A stretch of 64,000 nucleotides of DNA from Druceiella hillmani (Eukaryota; Arthropoda; Insecta; Lepidoptera; Hepialidae), in assembly GCA_039881145.1 (NCBI GenBank), contig JAYKKI010000015.1, positions 29,488,001 through 29,552,000 of the forward strand. The letters run 5' to 3'. Below, piece after piece: positions 34,222-46,803 of this stretch (positions are counted from its first letter, which is position 1; the number at the start of each line of letters is the position of its first letter). The translations under genes and the position numbers were made by a program. A model generated the notes under the pieces. That model did no database searches and was not told the DNA's origin. It worked only from the letters and a program-made list of their open reading frames with translations.

Positions 34222-37200
34222 TTGAACATCGGTTTACCGCGCGCACTTTTAGGTCGAGGAAAAAACGCGATTCTGAAAAACTCGATGTTTATCTACATTT
34301 TAAAAAAGCCGCCTCAAAAGACCTTTTCCATAATTTCAAACTAAGCTGTTTTTTCTGTTATATTCCCTTGACTTTCGCGTTCGTACAGGAATTTCTCTCA
34401 TTTTCTATCTCATTTCTTACAGATGATTTCGAACAATCAGCTTTTGGTATAATCGTATGAGTTACCTTCGGAACTTTCTGACATTGTTCATTTTGTCATT
34501 TGTGTATTGATTTGTTAAGCTTGTGCTGCGAGTTTCGCTTTTAGCCTAGCAACGATATTCATTGAGATTTGCAAAACACTTTCAGTATCAAAATTAACGA
34601 CATAATATTGTACAAAATGTTGTAGTTAATTATCCTTTATACCCGGCTCGAAACGACCACTTCCACAGAGAATCAGAGAGAACTGCTCAGGGATATTCCT
34701 GATAAGGATAACACGTCAGATGAAACTATAGTTCCAATAGTTTATAATACTTAACTGTACCCCTAAACCTTAAATAGATTTTTGTAAAACTTTCTACAGA
34801 CGAAGATGTCTGTTTGAATGATGTTCTCTCATTTCGGTTTGAATGATGACAAGATACGAATAACTCGACACCACCTGTCCACAGAATTTCTTCGCGGTGT
34901 GTATCTTCTTGGTGGCTGATCTTTGAAGTGAACTCCTTTACATTGTTGACATCACTCGATTATTTCTCCATCTCGGAGGTGTGCCGAGTACTTTAAGCCA
35001 GAATATTAATTTTCGTTTATATTTTAATTTGCTTTAAGTGGAAAAGGATTTTAACTTGTAGACTAAACGGACTGACTTGATTGCCTAGTTATATATAATT
35101 AAGACTTTCAAAATGAGGTATCATGTATATTATTTTAAACGATTACCATTATTAAATTTGCTGTGAATAAAAGTGTTTCGTGCCTTTGAAATTATTGTCG
35201 CAATATGTAGGTTTGTAAGTTTGCGGTGTATTATTTTTTTGGCATTTTAAGGAACTTTGATTGGAAGGAAGTCTATGCAACTATTAGACATTGAAAATGA
35301 ATTGGGCAACGAAACAATTAAGTGTTTAGAACTATAGCAGCATCTTTTATCAGGAAAGTAAGAGTATGTTTAGTTATTTCGTAAGAATTTGCTTGATTTT
35401 CCAAGATAATAGTGATTTTTCAAGATTTATCAACAAAATTTTTACACAAATTAGCAAAATGTTCTATTAGTTATATGACGTTTCACTTATCAGGCAATAA
35501 ATAAATTGAATCATGTCATTATGTGATTTAGTTTCTTTAATTATTCATTTTGTTTTTTTTTGTATTAAATCGCTTTTGTACTAATAAGTATGTACATAAG
35601 CACATCTATCAAATTTTATAAATATATAATTTGGTTATTAAACAGGAAAGACTGCTGAAGACTTTTTAAATAAGGTATAATAGCTGGAAGTTATTTACAA
35701 AAACATTTTATTAAAGGCTTTCATCTGAGATTTTGGAGCATAAATATGTTCAAGTTTTTTAGCTGAACATTAGGGCGATAAGTTTGGAGAAATTTCAAAT
35801 GTATTTAGTTTTGAGATTGCAGTTTTAAAGCTGTCACGCAGCTCCCTGTTAGATGGGGTGGAATGTTTAACGTATAAGTTATAGGGCTGCTTAACATATT
35901 CGGACATGTCGGATCCTGTTACATGTCAGATGTAACCGGCGTCTTGATGTCATGACTGCTTTTGAATAACGGTATAAATTTTACACAATGTTAACACATT
36001 TCTTTTGCACAACATTTCTGTTAAAGCACCGCCAAGGAATATTAAATAACAACAGAGGCCGTAGTTTCACATCTTGTATACTTTTTGTGTCAGTTAATTT
36101 ACTGTTTTAGTGCAGTTTGTGACGGAAGTGGTTAGTGAGTAAGAATTTAGGTTATTATAGAGTAATTTATATTATTTTCCTATTTTAGTTGTATAAAGCA
36201 CAAATAAAGTTACTGATTAATTTTTCCAAACTTTAGTCTTCCTTGTTGCTGCGTTGTGGCCTTTGAATGCAAAGGCTACCATGTTTTTCTTTTCAAGGAA
36301 GGTTTTCTTTAACTTTTTCTATCGATGCCACTATAGTTATTTCTTGATATAATTCCAAAATGATCAATAAAACAGAAGACATCTCGCAAAAATCATTACA
36401 ATTTTGAATAGCATGTGATAAAAAAATAAGGATTTTTCTGGCGGTGATTAGTTCATGTTATTTTCGTATCATTATTTCTATGTCTTATGCATAAAATGTA
36501 ATTAACTAACCCCAAAAAGGAGGAGGTTCTCAATTCGTGTTTGTTACGTCACACCGTTGATAAAATAATTTGGATGATTTTTTTGACACGGCATTGATCA
36601 ATATCGCGTAAAGTAAGATGTAGTTGGGAGAATGCAAACGTTTAATCGATTAAATACTATCCCACTAACAAAGAAAGTACAAGGTATTTTTTTAATATGC
36701 TGCACCCACAACAAGACAGAACGCTCCTAAAGTAAAGTTCGCACATAAAATAGATGATAGATAGATGATAGATACTTTTAACTACACAATATATAATGAT
36801 TTACGCGGTAGTCCCACCCCAATATTAGAAAAATTACATATATTATAGTAATAGCGGTAATTATAAAACACGATACAAAAATGATTGAATCAAAACGTAG
36901 TAAAAGTGAACTATAAATTTGTAAACAAGTAAAATTTTGAGTCCGTAAAGCTGCAGCTAGATAAAAAATTGTCATCATCATTGTCTCTCATTCATGACCG
37001 GGTAAGTTTTGGCAAGAATGCCTATGTAAACCTTTTGGATCCCATCAGCGAGTCATCGCTATTTCCTTAGTTAGAGTTTAGGGAGACAGATTTTCTTTCA
37101 ACATAGTTTTATGGCTAAATCTATACAGCTGTTTAGACTCGACGGCAGGAAGAAATGTTACACAAGCTACGCTCATGTAGTCGGATAAAACGAGTGGCAG

Positions 37201-38165
37201 CTAAGTAAACAAAGCAATAGCAATAAAAATTTACAAACATTAATATTTACAGGCCTAAAATTATTGTGAATTTCTCGAAAACTATAAGGTCTGGAATTGG
37301 AGCTATGGTTTTGTCGTGAACTATAAGTTATTTCTACCAACTCTATTTTTACATAATTTTAATTTGAATAGTTTCGGAGATGGACATTGGATTTTTACAA
37401 GAATACTTAAAACATTTTCAACAATATTTTCGAAATGTTTCATATATAATTTGAAAAAATAGATATATCATATATATTTATAAATCGCCCTTTTCATTGT
37501 TAAAAAAAACAATATTCCACAGGAAAACAATATTCTTATTATACTAAACTCACATGCTCCAAAATTCTCATATACATATTTTGAGCTTTTTATAATCACA
37601 GAATATAGGAGTAAGGAGTGTGTGACGTTTCTACATCTCTCTTTTTTTCTTTTGAGCTACGAAAAAGCAGTAGATAAACTTTATTTAAAAGGCAGGGAAG
37701 AAATACAAGAAGAAACTGGTAAAAAACACAAACTACACGGTTTGTTAAAAAGGCTATAAAGATATATAAAAAAGTAAATATATTAAGATTAAGTCAGTCG
37801 AATTAAATATATTAAGATTAAGTAATTTAGTAAGTCGTTTTAAATAAACTAAAAAGTATTTTGAAGAAATTTCGAGAAATAAATTAATTTTAAGCAACCG
37901 CAGGACATGAATCTAGTACAAAACTTTATCTAAATATTTAGTGGAATTCTACAACACAACCCTCATTTATTATGAATATCTCCACAAGCAAAAGTCAAAA
38001 TAGCCCAACTGCTGCCACATGTACAATTAAGAAAACACTTTATTGGGTATCCACTGGATCAGAAATTTTGGTTTAAGTACTTTATGGCTACATACGAACA
38101 TTTAACAAAGTAATTTAATAGATTTATCAATGAACTTGAAAACACCTCTTTGATTTTTAATAAAA

Positions 38166-38168
<3 letters not shown>
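34222..38168. other. AT-rich stretch, no gene recognised
   Basis: A minus-strand frame without ATG (about 34730-34968) is open for 78 codons in a GC-richer patch and is unrecognised. GGGTAAGT at 37000 resembles a splice donor but no exon is supported. AAATATATTAAGATTAAGT is repeated at about 37777 and 37805. Confidence 0.45.

Positions 38169-38207
<39 letters not shown>
38169..38207. repeat. (TA)n microsatellite
   Basis: Uninterrupted TA run. Confidence 0.95.
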
Positions 38208-38211
<4 letters not shown>

Positions 38212-38849
38212 AACTAAAAGAAATAATCAAATATCACTTTTACTCACATGCAAATAATTATAATCCATCATTGCATATAAGCTAAGCGCAAGCATTAAAA
38301 ACACCAACATCATTGTAGAATAATGGAAGAGTTGATGTCAAGGTTTCAGAAACTGTAAGGAACAACTGGTAATAGATAAAGAAAACCCAAACTAAAGTAA
38401 ATAAATATTTGTATGTGAAAACGCCTATATACATTATAAAAAAGTTTATGAAAGTGTACTGCATTTCTGATTATTACGGCTAATTGAGCTATACAAAATA
38501 AATGACACATTAATGAAACTTTATACTTAATTATGACCAAGTAGAATTCAATATTAAATTCTCATGTTTAAAAATTCGTTGTTGACTTAATTTCCAATAC
38601 ACGAAATATATTCCGCGTGGATTTCTTAAGCGTATTATTGGTTTGCCTGGCAATTTATCCCTGATCACGAATATCGTACATGACATATATGGATATCTAT
38701 TAAATAAAGAATATAATATCAAACAATCTACCTGTTCTTATATTTTTTGACCTGTTAAATGACACATTAAAGAAAAATATTTAAACTAAACCAAGCGTTA
38801 AACTAAAGTTAAACCGATAAATACATATACAGTTCATATTCCCACTTAT

Positions 38850-39660
38850 TTGTTTATCATAAGATTATCTGATACAGATTTAGATGGTCTAAATATAGTA
38901 ACTAGAATAATCGTTACATTCAGTTTGTCATATGCATTACATACAGTTTGTCATAAAATGCTTTACCCTTCAATGTCGTTAGGCGGGTACGGTTTCATGG
39001 AAATCAAAAGTTTACGTTACTTACTAATAGACACTTTATCTAATTATTTAATAAAACAATCAAGGACTACATCTGCATGTTAAACCATCACCAATTAAAC
39101 ACCAAGAACACTAGTAACGAACCAACGAAGATAAATTATCTGCGTTGTTTAAGTTTACTACCCACAGCATACGTAGCCACATAGCAACAAGAGCTTTAAA
39201 GATGAATACTAAAAGTACTATACATCAAATATCTACACTAAATTCAGATAATACATATAAGGTATCTATTTCTCTGTTAACAGAGTAACGTTTTTGCAGA
39301 GACAGAAGCTTTCATTCTTGTTATCCAATATCAAATAATAAACGCAGTCCAAAATATAGCAAAACAAATCCATTAAGGATCCTCAATTAAACACAAATTA
39401 ATTATGTTTAGAAGTAACTTTAACAAATGCACATCTAAAATATTAAATAATGAAGCTAAACTTTATTGGAAATGCGATATTATAACAAACAAAACTATAA
39501 ATAACAATAACCTTGTCCATATCCTAACTCTAAACACTTCTAAAACCGCATGCCTAATAGATAGCCACTGAAAATTTAAATAAGGCTGTGAAAATCCTGA
39601 AACACCTCTTTGCGACGAAATTAAAGATTTTTGGCGCAAAATGTCCCTTAATAATTACAG
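38850..39660 (+). pseudogene. Very degenerate LINE C-terminal trace
   Basis: A plus frame includes GGYGFMEIKSLRYLLIDTLS, comparable to the GGLGF-N block after the thumb of some non-LTR reverse transcriptases. About 500 bases later PETPLCDEIKDFWRKM resembles the LC...IW segment that closes such proteins. Intervening sequence is full of stops. The match is weak and could be chance. Confidence 0.3.
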
Positions 39661-40369
39661 TTTGATAAAGAAATCCATGTGCAACTCCGAAAGTAAATAG
39701 TATTGAACATACTCTATGGTACGTAGTTTTTTCAGTTCCTCCTCTGAACATATCCAGTAGCAGGAAAGAGAAGACTTAACAATGTCCTTTATAATGCCAT
39801 TGGTTTGGGATTGTATTAAATATTTTTTTCTTTAAAAAATTATCAACGTAATCCCAATCAGTTTAACGTATCTCCATAGGTATTACTATGTAATTCAATT
39901 TTAAATCGAGGCTTACATTTCACAGATTGATACGAGTTTGTAAATGGAGGATTGGGATAAAGCAACGCCGGAAATTTAATTTTCGCTTTTCAACGTTAAT
40001 ACAGTTTTGTCGACTTTTACATGAATATTTTGATTAAGCGTTGTTACAGAAATGTTAATAACATTTAGTTATTTTAGCAATGTATAATTAATATTTTTCC
40101 ATTCACAGATAATGCACATTACTAGAAATATGGTAGCTTATATGCATGTAGGGTATTTTACAAACAATTAAAGAGCCTCAAAAAATTATATCATGACAAT
40201 AATTAATGTAGTAATTAATATTTTTTAATTATGATTTTATATAGCCATTGTCAGTAGTGATGTTCCTTGATTTTTCTAGATCCAGTAATGGATGTTACAT
40301 ATAATATTATAAAGTTTATAAATGTGTATATGCGTACATGCGTACAAATGTACACTCCAAAATTCGATT

Positions 40370-40372
<3 letters not shown>

Positions 40373-40403
<31 letters not shown>
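40373..40403. repeat. (TA)n microsatellite
   Basis: Short TA run; the plus frame through it is YIYIY only. Confidence 0.93.
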
Positions 40404-40406
<3 letters not shown>

Positions 40407-40569
40407 CCGTGCATTAAAATATTTCTTTAATTATCTGTTTTTATGTCATGGTGTCTTTCTATTGTAAAATAAAAGGATGAATAAAATATTTTTTAAGAAG
40501 TAAATTATAACGGATTTTTTATCGTTGTGTAATTTTTTTTTAACTCTAACTCCACCTGATAAAAATCTT

Positions 40570-40905
40570 GTTGACTGTCTGACTGACATATTAACTTGAA
40601 CTTAACGCTGCTTCTAGAAACGTAAACTTTGGAAGGTCTCTTTTGCGATATAGACATATACTATGAAAAATTAGGGAATATAAACGGAGATCGAATCTTA
40701 AACACTTCAAAGTTAGCATTTAAATTCCTTTGATAAATAAATAACTACCTGTTTCAGTGTTTTAATGAAATTTTCAGAAGAGAAATTGGAGCGTTTTTTG
40801 ACATAGCAATTCATAGCCTGAACTATTGTCTCTTTAAGTCAAAGACACCCAATAAAAAATATTTTATGAAATTCTCCCCGGGAATGCAAAAAATGGGGTC
40901 TTTGT
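40570..40905 (+). repeat. Old interspersed repeat, CCCGGGAATG type
   Basis: Begins GACTGTCTGACTGAC, continues with TCTAGAAACGTAAACTTTGG and, 250 bases on, GAAATTCTCCCCGGGAATGC. Same order of signatures as 23820-24060. No coding content. Confidence 0.4.
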
Positions 40906-41532
40906 TAATAATACAGCGAGATACTCATGAGAGTCTCAGAAAAGTGAACTATGAGATATTTGACGCTAAATAGTTTAATACTCAAGGTGGATATATGAAT
41001 TAAATTATAAAAAAAAACCAACATTTGCAAAGTCGCCAGCAAAATCTGTTTTTTGTATATGTTGAAAATATTTGTCTCTCATAACACATAGCATTTTAAA
41101 TGCTTTGGTTGACGATTCGATCCGTGTTTTGAAACGTGCTTTTCAGAAGTGAACGTTTTATAAGGTCCTTTAGGAGATTATGGAAATTTTATGATACAAA
41201 CGTTTTGAGAGACTATATACAAACAATGGAGTTTTTGCAATAAGGGCTTTGTTTCGTTTCATCCTTATTTCAGAAAACTTTACCAGTAGCCAGTGTCATA
41301 GATTAAAAAAAATTAACTATTTCTCATAATATAGTGAAATTTTGTCCAAATATCGTTATTACCTAAGCTACCTTGTTATGCTTTTAGTCATTACTGATCA
41401 AATTACAAAAAACGAATAGGGTAAATGAAGAAATTATCCTTATTTGACCTCCGGTTGAGGAAGACCTTGAAGCCACGCTGCTAAATTATGAGCTCTTTCT
41501 ACTATTCCTATTCGTTTAATACGCTCAAAAAT

Positions 41533-41535
<3 letters not shown>

Positions 41536-41611
<76 letters not shown>
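41536..41611. repeat. (TA)n microsatellite
   Basis: Long nearly pure TA run. Confidence 0.96.
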
Positions 41612-41614
<3 letters not shown>

Positions 41615-41867
41615 TTAAGAGTTTGTTTTCATGTGTCTATCTCTATTTGTTTCAACCATGTTGTCTTTGGTGAACTTTCTGCTGATAAGGTGGAATTTTC
41701 CAAATATTCTGAAAAGAAAATCGGAATTCACTCATACTGCACAAGTTTTCGCAATATATTAGACGATGCTGCTGGATTTGACATCTTCTGTTGATTCTTG
41801 TAGCGAAACCGAATGACGTCATTGGGGATTAGGATCTGGCGGGAATCTTGGATTTGAATGACTAAAT

Positions 41868-42047
41868 TTATTGAGAACCGCTTTGTGAAGGGTTCACGTT
41901 TGTGAGCCGTAAAGAAAGACTGGTAAAATGAGCGCCCGAAAGAGACAAATTTTGGTCGAAGCGGTAATGTTATTTTTCCTCCATATGCACCATTTAAGCG
42001 AGACGAATGCCTGTCTGATACGGGTTTGGAAGTGATACGGAATTCGA
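41868..42047 (-). pseudogene. LINE reverse transcriptase C-terminal fragment
   Basis: One minus frame is open for about 50 codons and includes RQAFVSLKWCIWRKNNIT and STKICLFRALILPVFLYGSQ. This matches the segment after the RT palm in many non-LTR elements (AF-SL--CLWR--NIS--TK-R-YRA-I-PVLLYGSE-W). The tryptophan after GSQT is replaced by a TGA stop at about 41893. Nothing recognisable lies on either side. It is a separate insertion from those at 28.6 and 52.2 kb. Confidence 0.75.
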
Positions 42048-42780
42048 GAAGATTTGGAAGGCAGAGGGGCGATTTGCTTCCCCTGAACTAAAATATTGGA
42101 ATATCCTAATAGTTTACAAAATCTAAAGAGCAGATTATTTTATTAATTGATTGGATATTTATAAAATTCTTTAAGTGAAATAATAGAGACAATACTGAAA
42201 GTTATTAGATAAAAAGTAGAACCAACTAGCAAGTATAACATTTTATTTATTGTTTTTTTAAATAGCCTTTGTAGCATTCTTGATAATAAATGGAACTTAT
42301 ATTCTTGATAATAAATTAAAATCGCGTGATAGGAGATTGCGGCTGTATGGCGGACTACCCATAATTTTTACATCAAATGTAATCAAATATTAGGTCGCTC
42401 GTCTAGCTGAGTTTGTAGAGGAGTTGCCCTGATAAAAGGGATGCTAGTGAGAAGTGTTGCTCTGGAACTTATTCCAAAATATCATGTAAACAATTTATTG
42501 TAAACCAGCATGCGGTAATTATTATTAGCATAATAATTCATCTGTCCGTAAAGGAGGTGAACATCTTTTTTCCAGCTTTTTGCCCTTTTATTCCAATATT
42601 CCAAATTTGAATTTATTTATTTTTATTTTAATTTTTACTAACGGTATGGAATACTAATACCAGAGTAGCACTGAAAGTTGCGCCAATCTTGCTCTCGTAA
42701 TTATTGTTAGCCACAGAATATAAAAGAATATAAAACCGCAACAACAATTTGGCGTACCAAATTTTAAGTTTCTACATCGA

Positions 42781-42868
42781 GCGGTTTCTAAGAAAAACAT
42801 TTGTGATAAACAGATAGAGAGGTAAGTGATCTTATAAAGATTCCATTGTTCCTTTAGAATTACGATAT
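42781..42868 (+). repeat. Interspersed-repeat fragment
   Basis: AACAGATAGAGAGGTAAGTG, then ATCTTATAAAGATTCCATTG and CCTTTAGAATTACGA: the GACAGACAGAC / TATAAGGGTTCC signature with decay. Confidence 0.5.
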
Positions 42869-43183
42869 TCTAAAATATAATTTTAAAGGTGAGATTTTGT
42901 ACTCTTAATATAATTTTATGAGAACTGTTCTTTTATTCGGGTTTACCCGTAACCCGTGTATAAATGACCTTAAGCAAATATAGTGGCGGTTGCATAATTT
43001 GAATACTTCGATAAGGAGATATTGTAATAAAAAATTGTACATAACATTTTCTTATTATACTTCCAAAAGACGTTTTTTATGATATTAAACTTTTGGATTG
43101 CTGTGCATTGAGTTAATTAATCTGCGTGTACTTATAAGATTCACTACGATCGTAATTAACTTGAGTGAAATACTGCTATAACA

Positions 43184-43262
43184 TACGGATGGACAGCCGG
43201 ACAGACAGACCTGGCGAAATGATAGAGTTCTATTTTTTGCCATTGGACCTAAACATTAGAAA
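43184..43262 (+). repeat. Interspersed-repeat fragment
   Basis: GGATGGACAGCCGGACAGAC leads through ATGATAGAGTTC to TATTTTTTGCCATTGG, the same family. A 69-codon plus frame across it (43165-43374) is unrecognised and not called. Confidence 0.5.
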
Positions 43263-44514
43263 TTCGCCTGGAATACGGTGTCAAAGAATTGAGAAGATGA
43301 AGAAGAGAAATTCGAGATTATTTTGCCGTGTTGAAGATAGAATCATAAATAAGGTACCGTATAACTGGAAGTAAGATACTAGAAAAAAGTCGTGGTATAA
43401 AATTTCTTAAACTACAATGATAAAGAGACTATGTCAGAGGCATGTCAGAGTAGTGAAGTATGGCAATTCCTCATCGCTGCTACCTTCCTAAGGTTGTAAA
43501 TAGATGAATAGAAAGAAATATCTGTAAGTATTGTCAACTTTTTATTTAAATTCTAACGATTACGTGTAACTTAGTCTCGAGAGTGTAATTACTAAAGCCG
43601 TTATATACTATGAAATCGAAAGCTAATGAGAGAATGAATGATATTTTCTTATTAAATGACATTTAGAATTAGCCTTTAAAACGTAATTGATGTTTTAAAC
43701 GTAATAAATTTTCACGCCAAGGACCTGGAAAGTACGTTAAAATAATTTTATCTCCGTCGCCCGAATACTCTGGATCGTGTACCGCAAATATTAATAGTGT
43801 AAATACACCGAGCATATGAAAAATGCACTAGGTACTTCACGTAATCTACTCGTTGTGTCTGTAGTTAATATCTTCACATAACGAAAACACGTAAAGGAAC
43901 ATACTTCTAATAAACGTGTTAAAATATGTGTTCAAATTGTAATCAATAAACAGCCAAGAGTATGTTGAACATGTTAGATTTACAGGAACCACCTTTCTAC
44001 CTTATGTTAAGTTACGTACCTAACTTCACATTTCCAGTACAATATTATAACCTATTTTGCCGTACACGAGATAAGTATCTTGTTCACATTAGTATATTAT
44101 CTATGTATTGCATTTTTAAGATTTAATTATAATTTATAATCCATTATCATATTGAGACTTAAACTGGATTTAAACTTTAATAGTTTTTTTAAAGTTGGTT
44201 TGCAACTAGATATGCCAGAGTATCCGTTAAAATTTTTGTTGAAATTACATATCAAGAGCCATGTTTTGTATTTCTTTAGATTTTTTACGAAAGTATTTTC
44301 AAAGTTTAGGGGAGTGGCGGTATTTGTTTACCGTTTTGAATGTAAATGTCTCGAGACGGAAGCATTAAACGACTTAGTTCCAATATGTATTTTATTCTAT
44401 TTTAAAAGACCTATCCAAGGACGCTATCTTCAATGGGATAGATTATATTTTTTTGCCTACATTTTCATTGTACTACCATTTTTTTCTCATCCGTGTTATT
44501 TTTGTTTTTAGATT

Positions 44515-44675
44515 ATTGATATGTGTCTGCATACCAAATTTCGTCTCAATGGATGAAAAATTAGAGAGCTAGGACTTACATGATGAAACTATAAGGGTTA
44601 TTATAAGGGAAACTATAAGGGGGATAGACATAATGAAACTATAAGGGTTCTTTGCTTGGTTACAGAACCATAAAA
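44515..44675 (+). repeat. Interspersed-repeat fragment with internal ACTATAAGGG repeats
   Basis: TGCATACCAAATTTCGTCTC is followed by three copies of GAAACTATAAGGG (44584-44650) and TTGGTTACAGAACCATAAAA. Same family, with local tandem amplification of the GAAACTATAAGGG piece. Confidence 0.6.
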
Positions 44676-45112
44676 AGAAATCATTCCGTTTCAGTGATTG
44701 ACAATGTTCAATATTGTCCCTACTATTCGATTGGCTGATATTATGGTGATTTACTTATGAGTAAGTTACTATTGCATTTGCACTTATTTTCTATAGATTA
44801 GGAATAATGTATAATATTATGTCATCTATCTTTATAGCAGAACATCATTTTTATAAATTTGGAATTTGGTATTTGAAAAAGGGCAGAATTTTTGCAGAGA
44901 ACTAATATATCGAAAGTGCTTTCGCACGAGGACATAACATATATAGAACGCTTTCAGTATAAGTTGAATATATATTAATAGAAATACAGACATGACACAT
45001 CCTGCCATGTTGTGTTCCGCTAATGTGGAGGCTTCGAAAGATAATGATATACTAGACCGGTCATACTATAAGTCAGGTAAGGCGTTTCATCTTGCTCCTT
45101 ACTGTTATTTAG

Positions 45113-45190
45113 GTGTGACAGGTAGACGGACGTACACATGAGTGGTCTTATAAAGGTTCTGTTTCCTTCATTTGAGATACGGATAAATAA
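45113..45190 (+). repeat. Interspersed-repeat fragment
   Basis: GTGACAGGTAGACGGACG, then GTCTTATAAAGGTTCTG, TTTCCTTC and GAGATACGGA: the same signature order. Confidence 0.5.
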
Positions 45191-45766
45191 TATTCCTATA
45201 AATATATTTTAAGTCATTTAAGTCACATAAAGTGAAGAAATATCCTTCTTTAATTTTTACATAGGCAATAATATTTTTACTCACTTAATAGAACTAATTT
45301 ATTGTTGCTTAATGAAACTCTGATAACTAATTTATTGTTTACGCGAGCCGGATATCTAATAATTTCAAATCGCTACGCCAAGAAAAAGTATACGTAATTT
45401 TAGTAATCTTGGCCAGTATGTTTGACATTACAAAAAAAAATCAGTATCTAAAAGATATTTTTGAAAAAAAAATATTTCGGTGACTGTAGATAAATTATAC
45501 AGAAAAAATCCCTGTTCTTTAAATTGTTTGTATATTTGTGTGTAGGCGTATTGGAAAAAATACCTAAACGAATTTTAATAGTTTTCGATATAGTACAACT
45601 TAAAATTTCAGGAGAAGGTTTCGATTTAATGTCAAGAATTTGTGAAACAAATTTGTTAGTCCACAGACAAAATTTAACTCCTTCAAATTACTGACTTCAA
45701 ACTATGGAATTGGAGATACGTCATAAAATTCCTCAAAACTGAGCAGCATAGGTGCCGTGATTGAGT

Positions 45767-45773
<7 letters not shown>

Positions 45774-45820
<47 letters not shown>
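45774..45820. repeat. (TA)n microsatellite
   Basis: Pure TA run abutting the small inverted-repeat element. Confidence 0.95.
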
Positions 45821-45821
<1 letters not shown>

Positions 45822-46341
45822 CAAAAAAAGTGAGATATACGGTTACATATATTGTAATTTCAACTTTTGATGCTGTACATCCTAATGATGCACTGCCTGC
45901 TTAAATTGTGAGATTTGACGACCTGCTGTTTTAAAATCAATATTGTGAGTCTCAAGCAGAGACACTCTCATTGATTTCCGGCTCACAATTCCTCAGCTTG
46001 AAGCTGCAGTTGCATGGCCTGTTTTGTCCACGAGTTAACTCATGTCTCTGGTATTAATCTCAAGTAATTATGGTGATTCTTTTTTTATTTGAAAGACTGC
46101 AGTCAAATTTGACCATGGAAATTGAAGGTACACAATATAAATCCTTAACAAAGAACCACACAGGTGTCGTGATAGTATTTGGGAGATGTAGGCCTAATGA
46201 TAATCTATTAATAACGTCTTAGAAGTCCCTTTTACAATATCAGGGTACAATGATGGAACCGGGAGATTGCGATTGTTCCTCTCGCAATTTTCGCTGATGA
46301 GGAGTAAACTCATCGAGTTTGGACTCGTTTCACTTTTTTTG
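45822..46341. mobile_element. Small non-coding element with 12-bp terminal inverted repeats
   Basis: CAAAAAAAGTGA (45822-45833) and its complement (46330-46341) bound 520 bases of complex, moderately GC-rich sequence between AT-rich flanks. No frame looks like a transposase. Inside the right end are two adjacent hairpins, GATGAG/CTCATC around GAGTAAA, then CGAGT-TTGG-ACTCG, running straight into the terminal repeat. The left side inserts at the end of a TA run. The A7 run weakens the statistical weight of the terminal match. It may be a non-autonomous DNA transposon or a terminal fragment of something larger. Confidence 0.5.
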
Positions 46342-46460
46342 ATATAAGCAAGGAAATAACAAAGTAAATAGAAAGGGAAATATATACATTAACATGTAAA
46401 GTCATGAATCAATTAAGGTATTAGTTGGTATTCATATATTATTGTATTATGTATTGTATA

Positions 46461-46507
46461 TACATATTCTTACCCACTTGTCTACCACAAGTGGGTAAGA
46501 ATATGTA
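46461..46507. repeat. Perfect hairpin, 21-bp arms
   Basis: The arms TACATATTCTTACCCACTTG plus T (46461-46481) and their exact complement (46487-46507) enclose the loop CTACC. Confidence 0.95.
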
Positions 46508-46685
46508 CAAGCAAATGCACGAAGTGACAAAACATTAGCACGTAAGAAGATCAGTAAGTATATATATGCAGGTGCACTCGAAAATATACCGCAAGTAGAA
46601 TATTAGGTGACAGCTAAGTACGTGTGTACAATGAAGCAATTAAGGTATTAGTTGACATGAAGCAATTAAGGCATTAGTTGGTAGG

Positions 46686-46756
<71 letters not shown>

Positions 46757-46803
46757 ATATATATATATATATCTATTTATATATATACATATATACATAC
46801 ATA
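46686..46803. repeat. Compound (TA)n/(TG)n microsatellite
   Basis: Alternating TA and TG blocks then a CATA run. Two short copies of GAAGCAATTAAGG with TTAGTTG precede it (46631-46680). Confidence 0.95.

Noticed and set aside
34730..34968. Minus frame of 78 codons without ATG
   Set aside because: Somewhat coding-like, but no good splice borders or homology that I can name.
37000..37020. GGGTAAGT as a splice donor
   Set aside because: No open frame or acceptor partner supports an exon.
44152..44511. Longest non-repeat frame outside the LINE (119 codons, plus)
   Set aside because: It opens with TTG; the first ATG (44212) leaves about 98 codons of phenylalanine- and leucine-rich AT-codon sequence with no motif, ending beside an interspersed repeat.
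46273..46330. Hammerhead-like CTGATGAG string in the small inverted-repeat element
   Set aside because: The GAAA box is missing and the two hairpins pair differently from a hammerhead.
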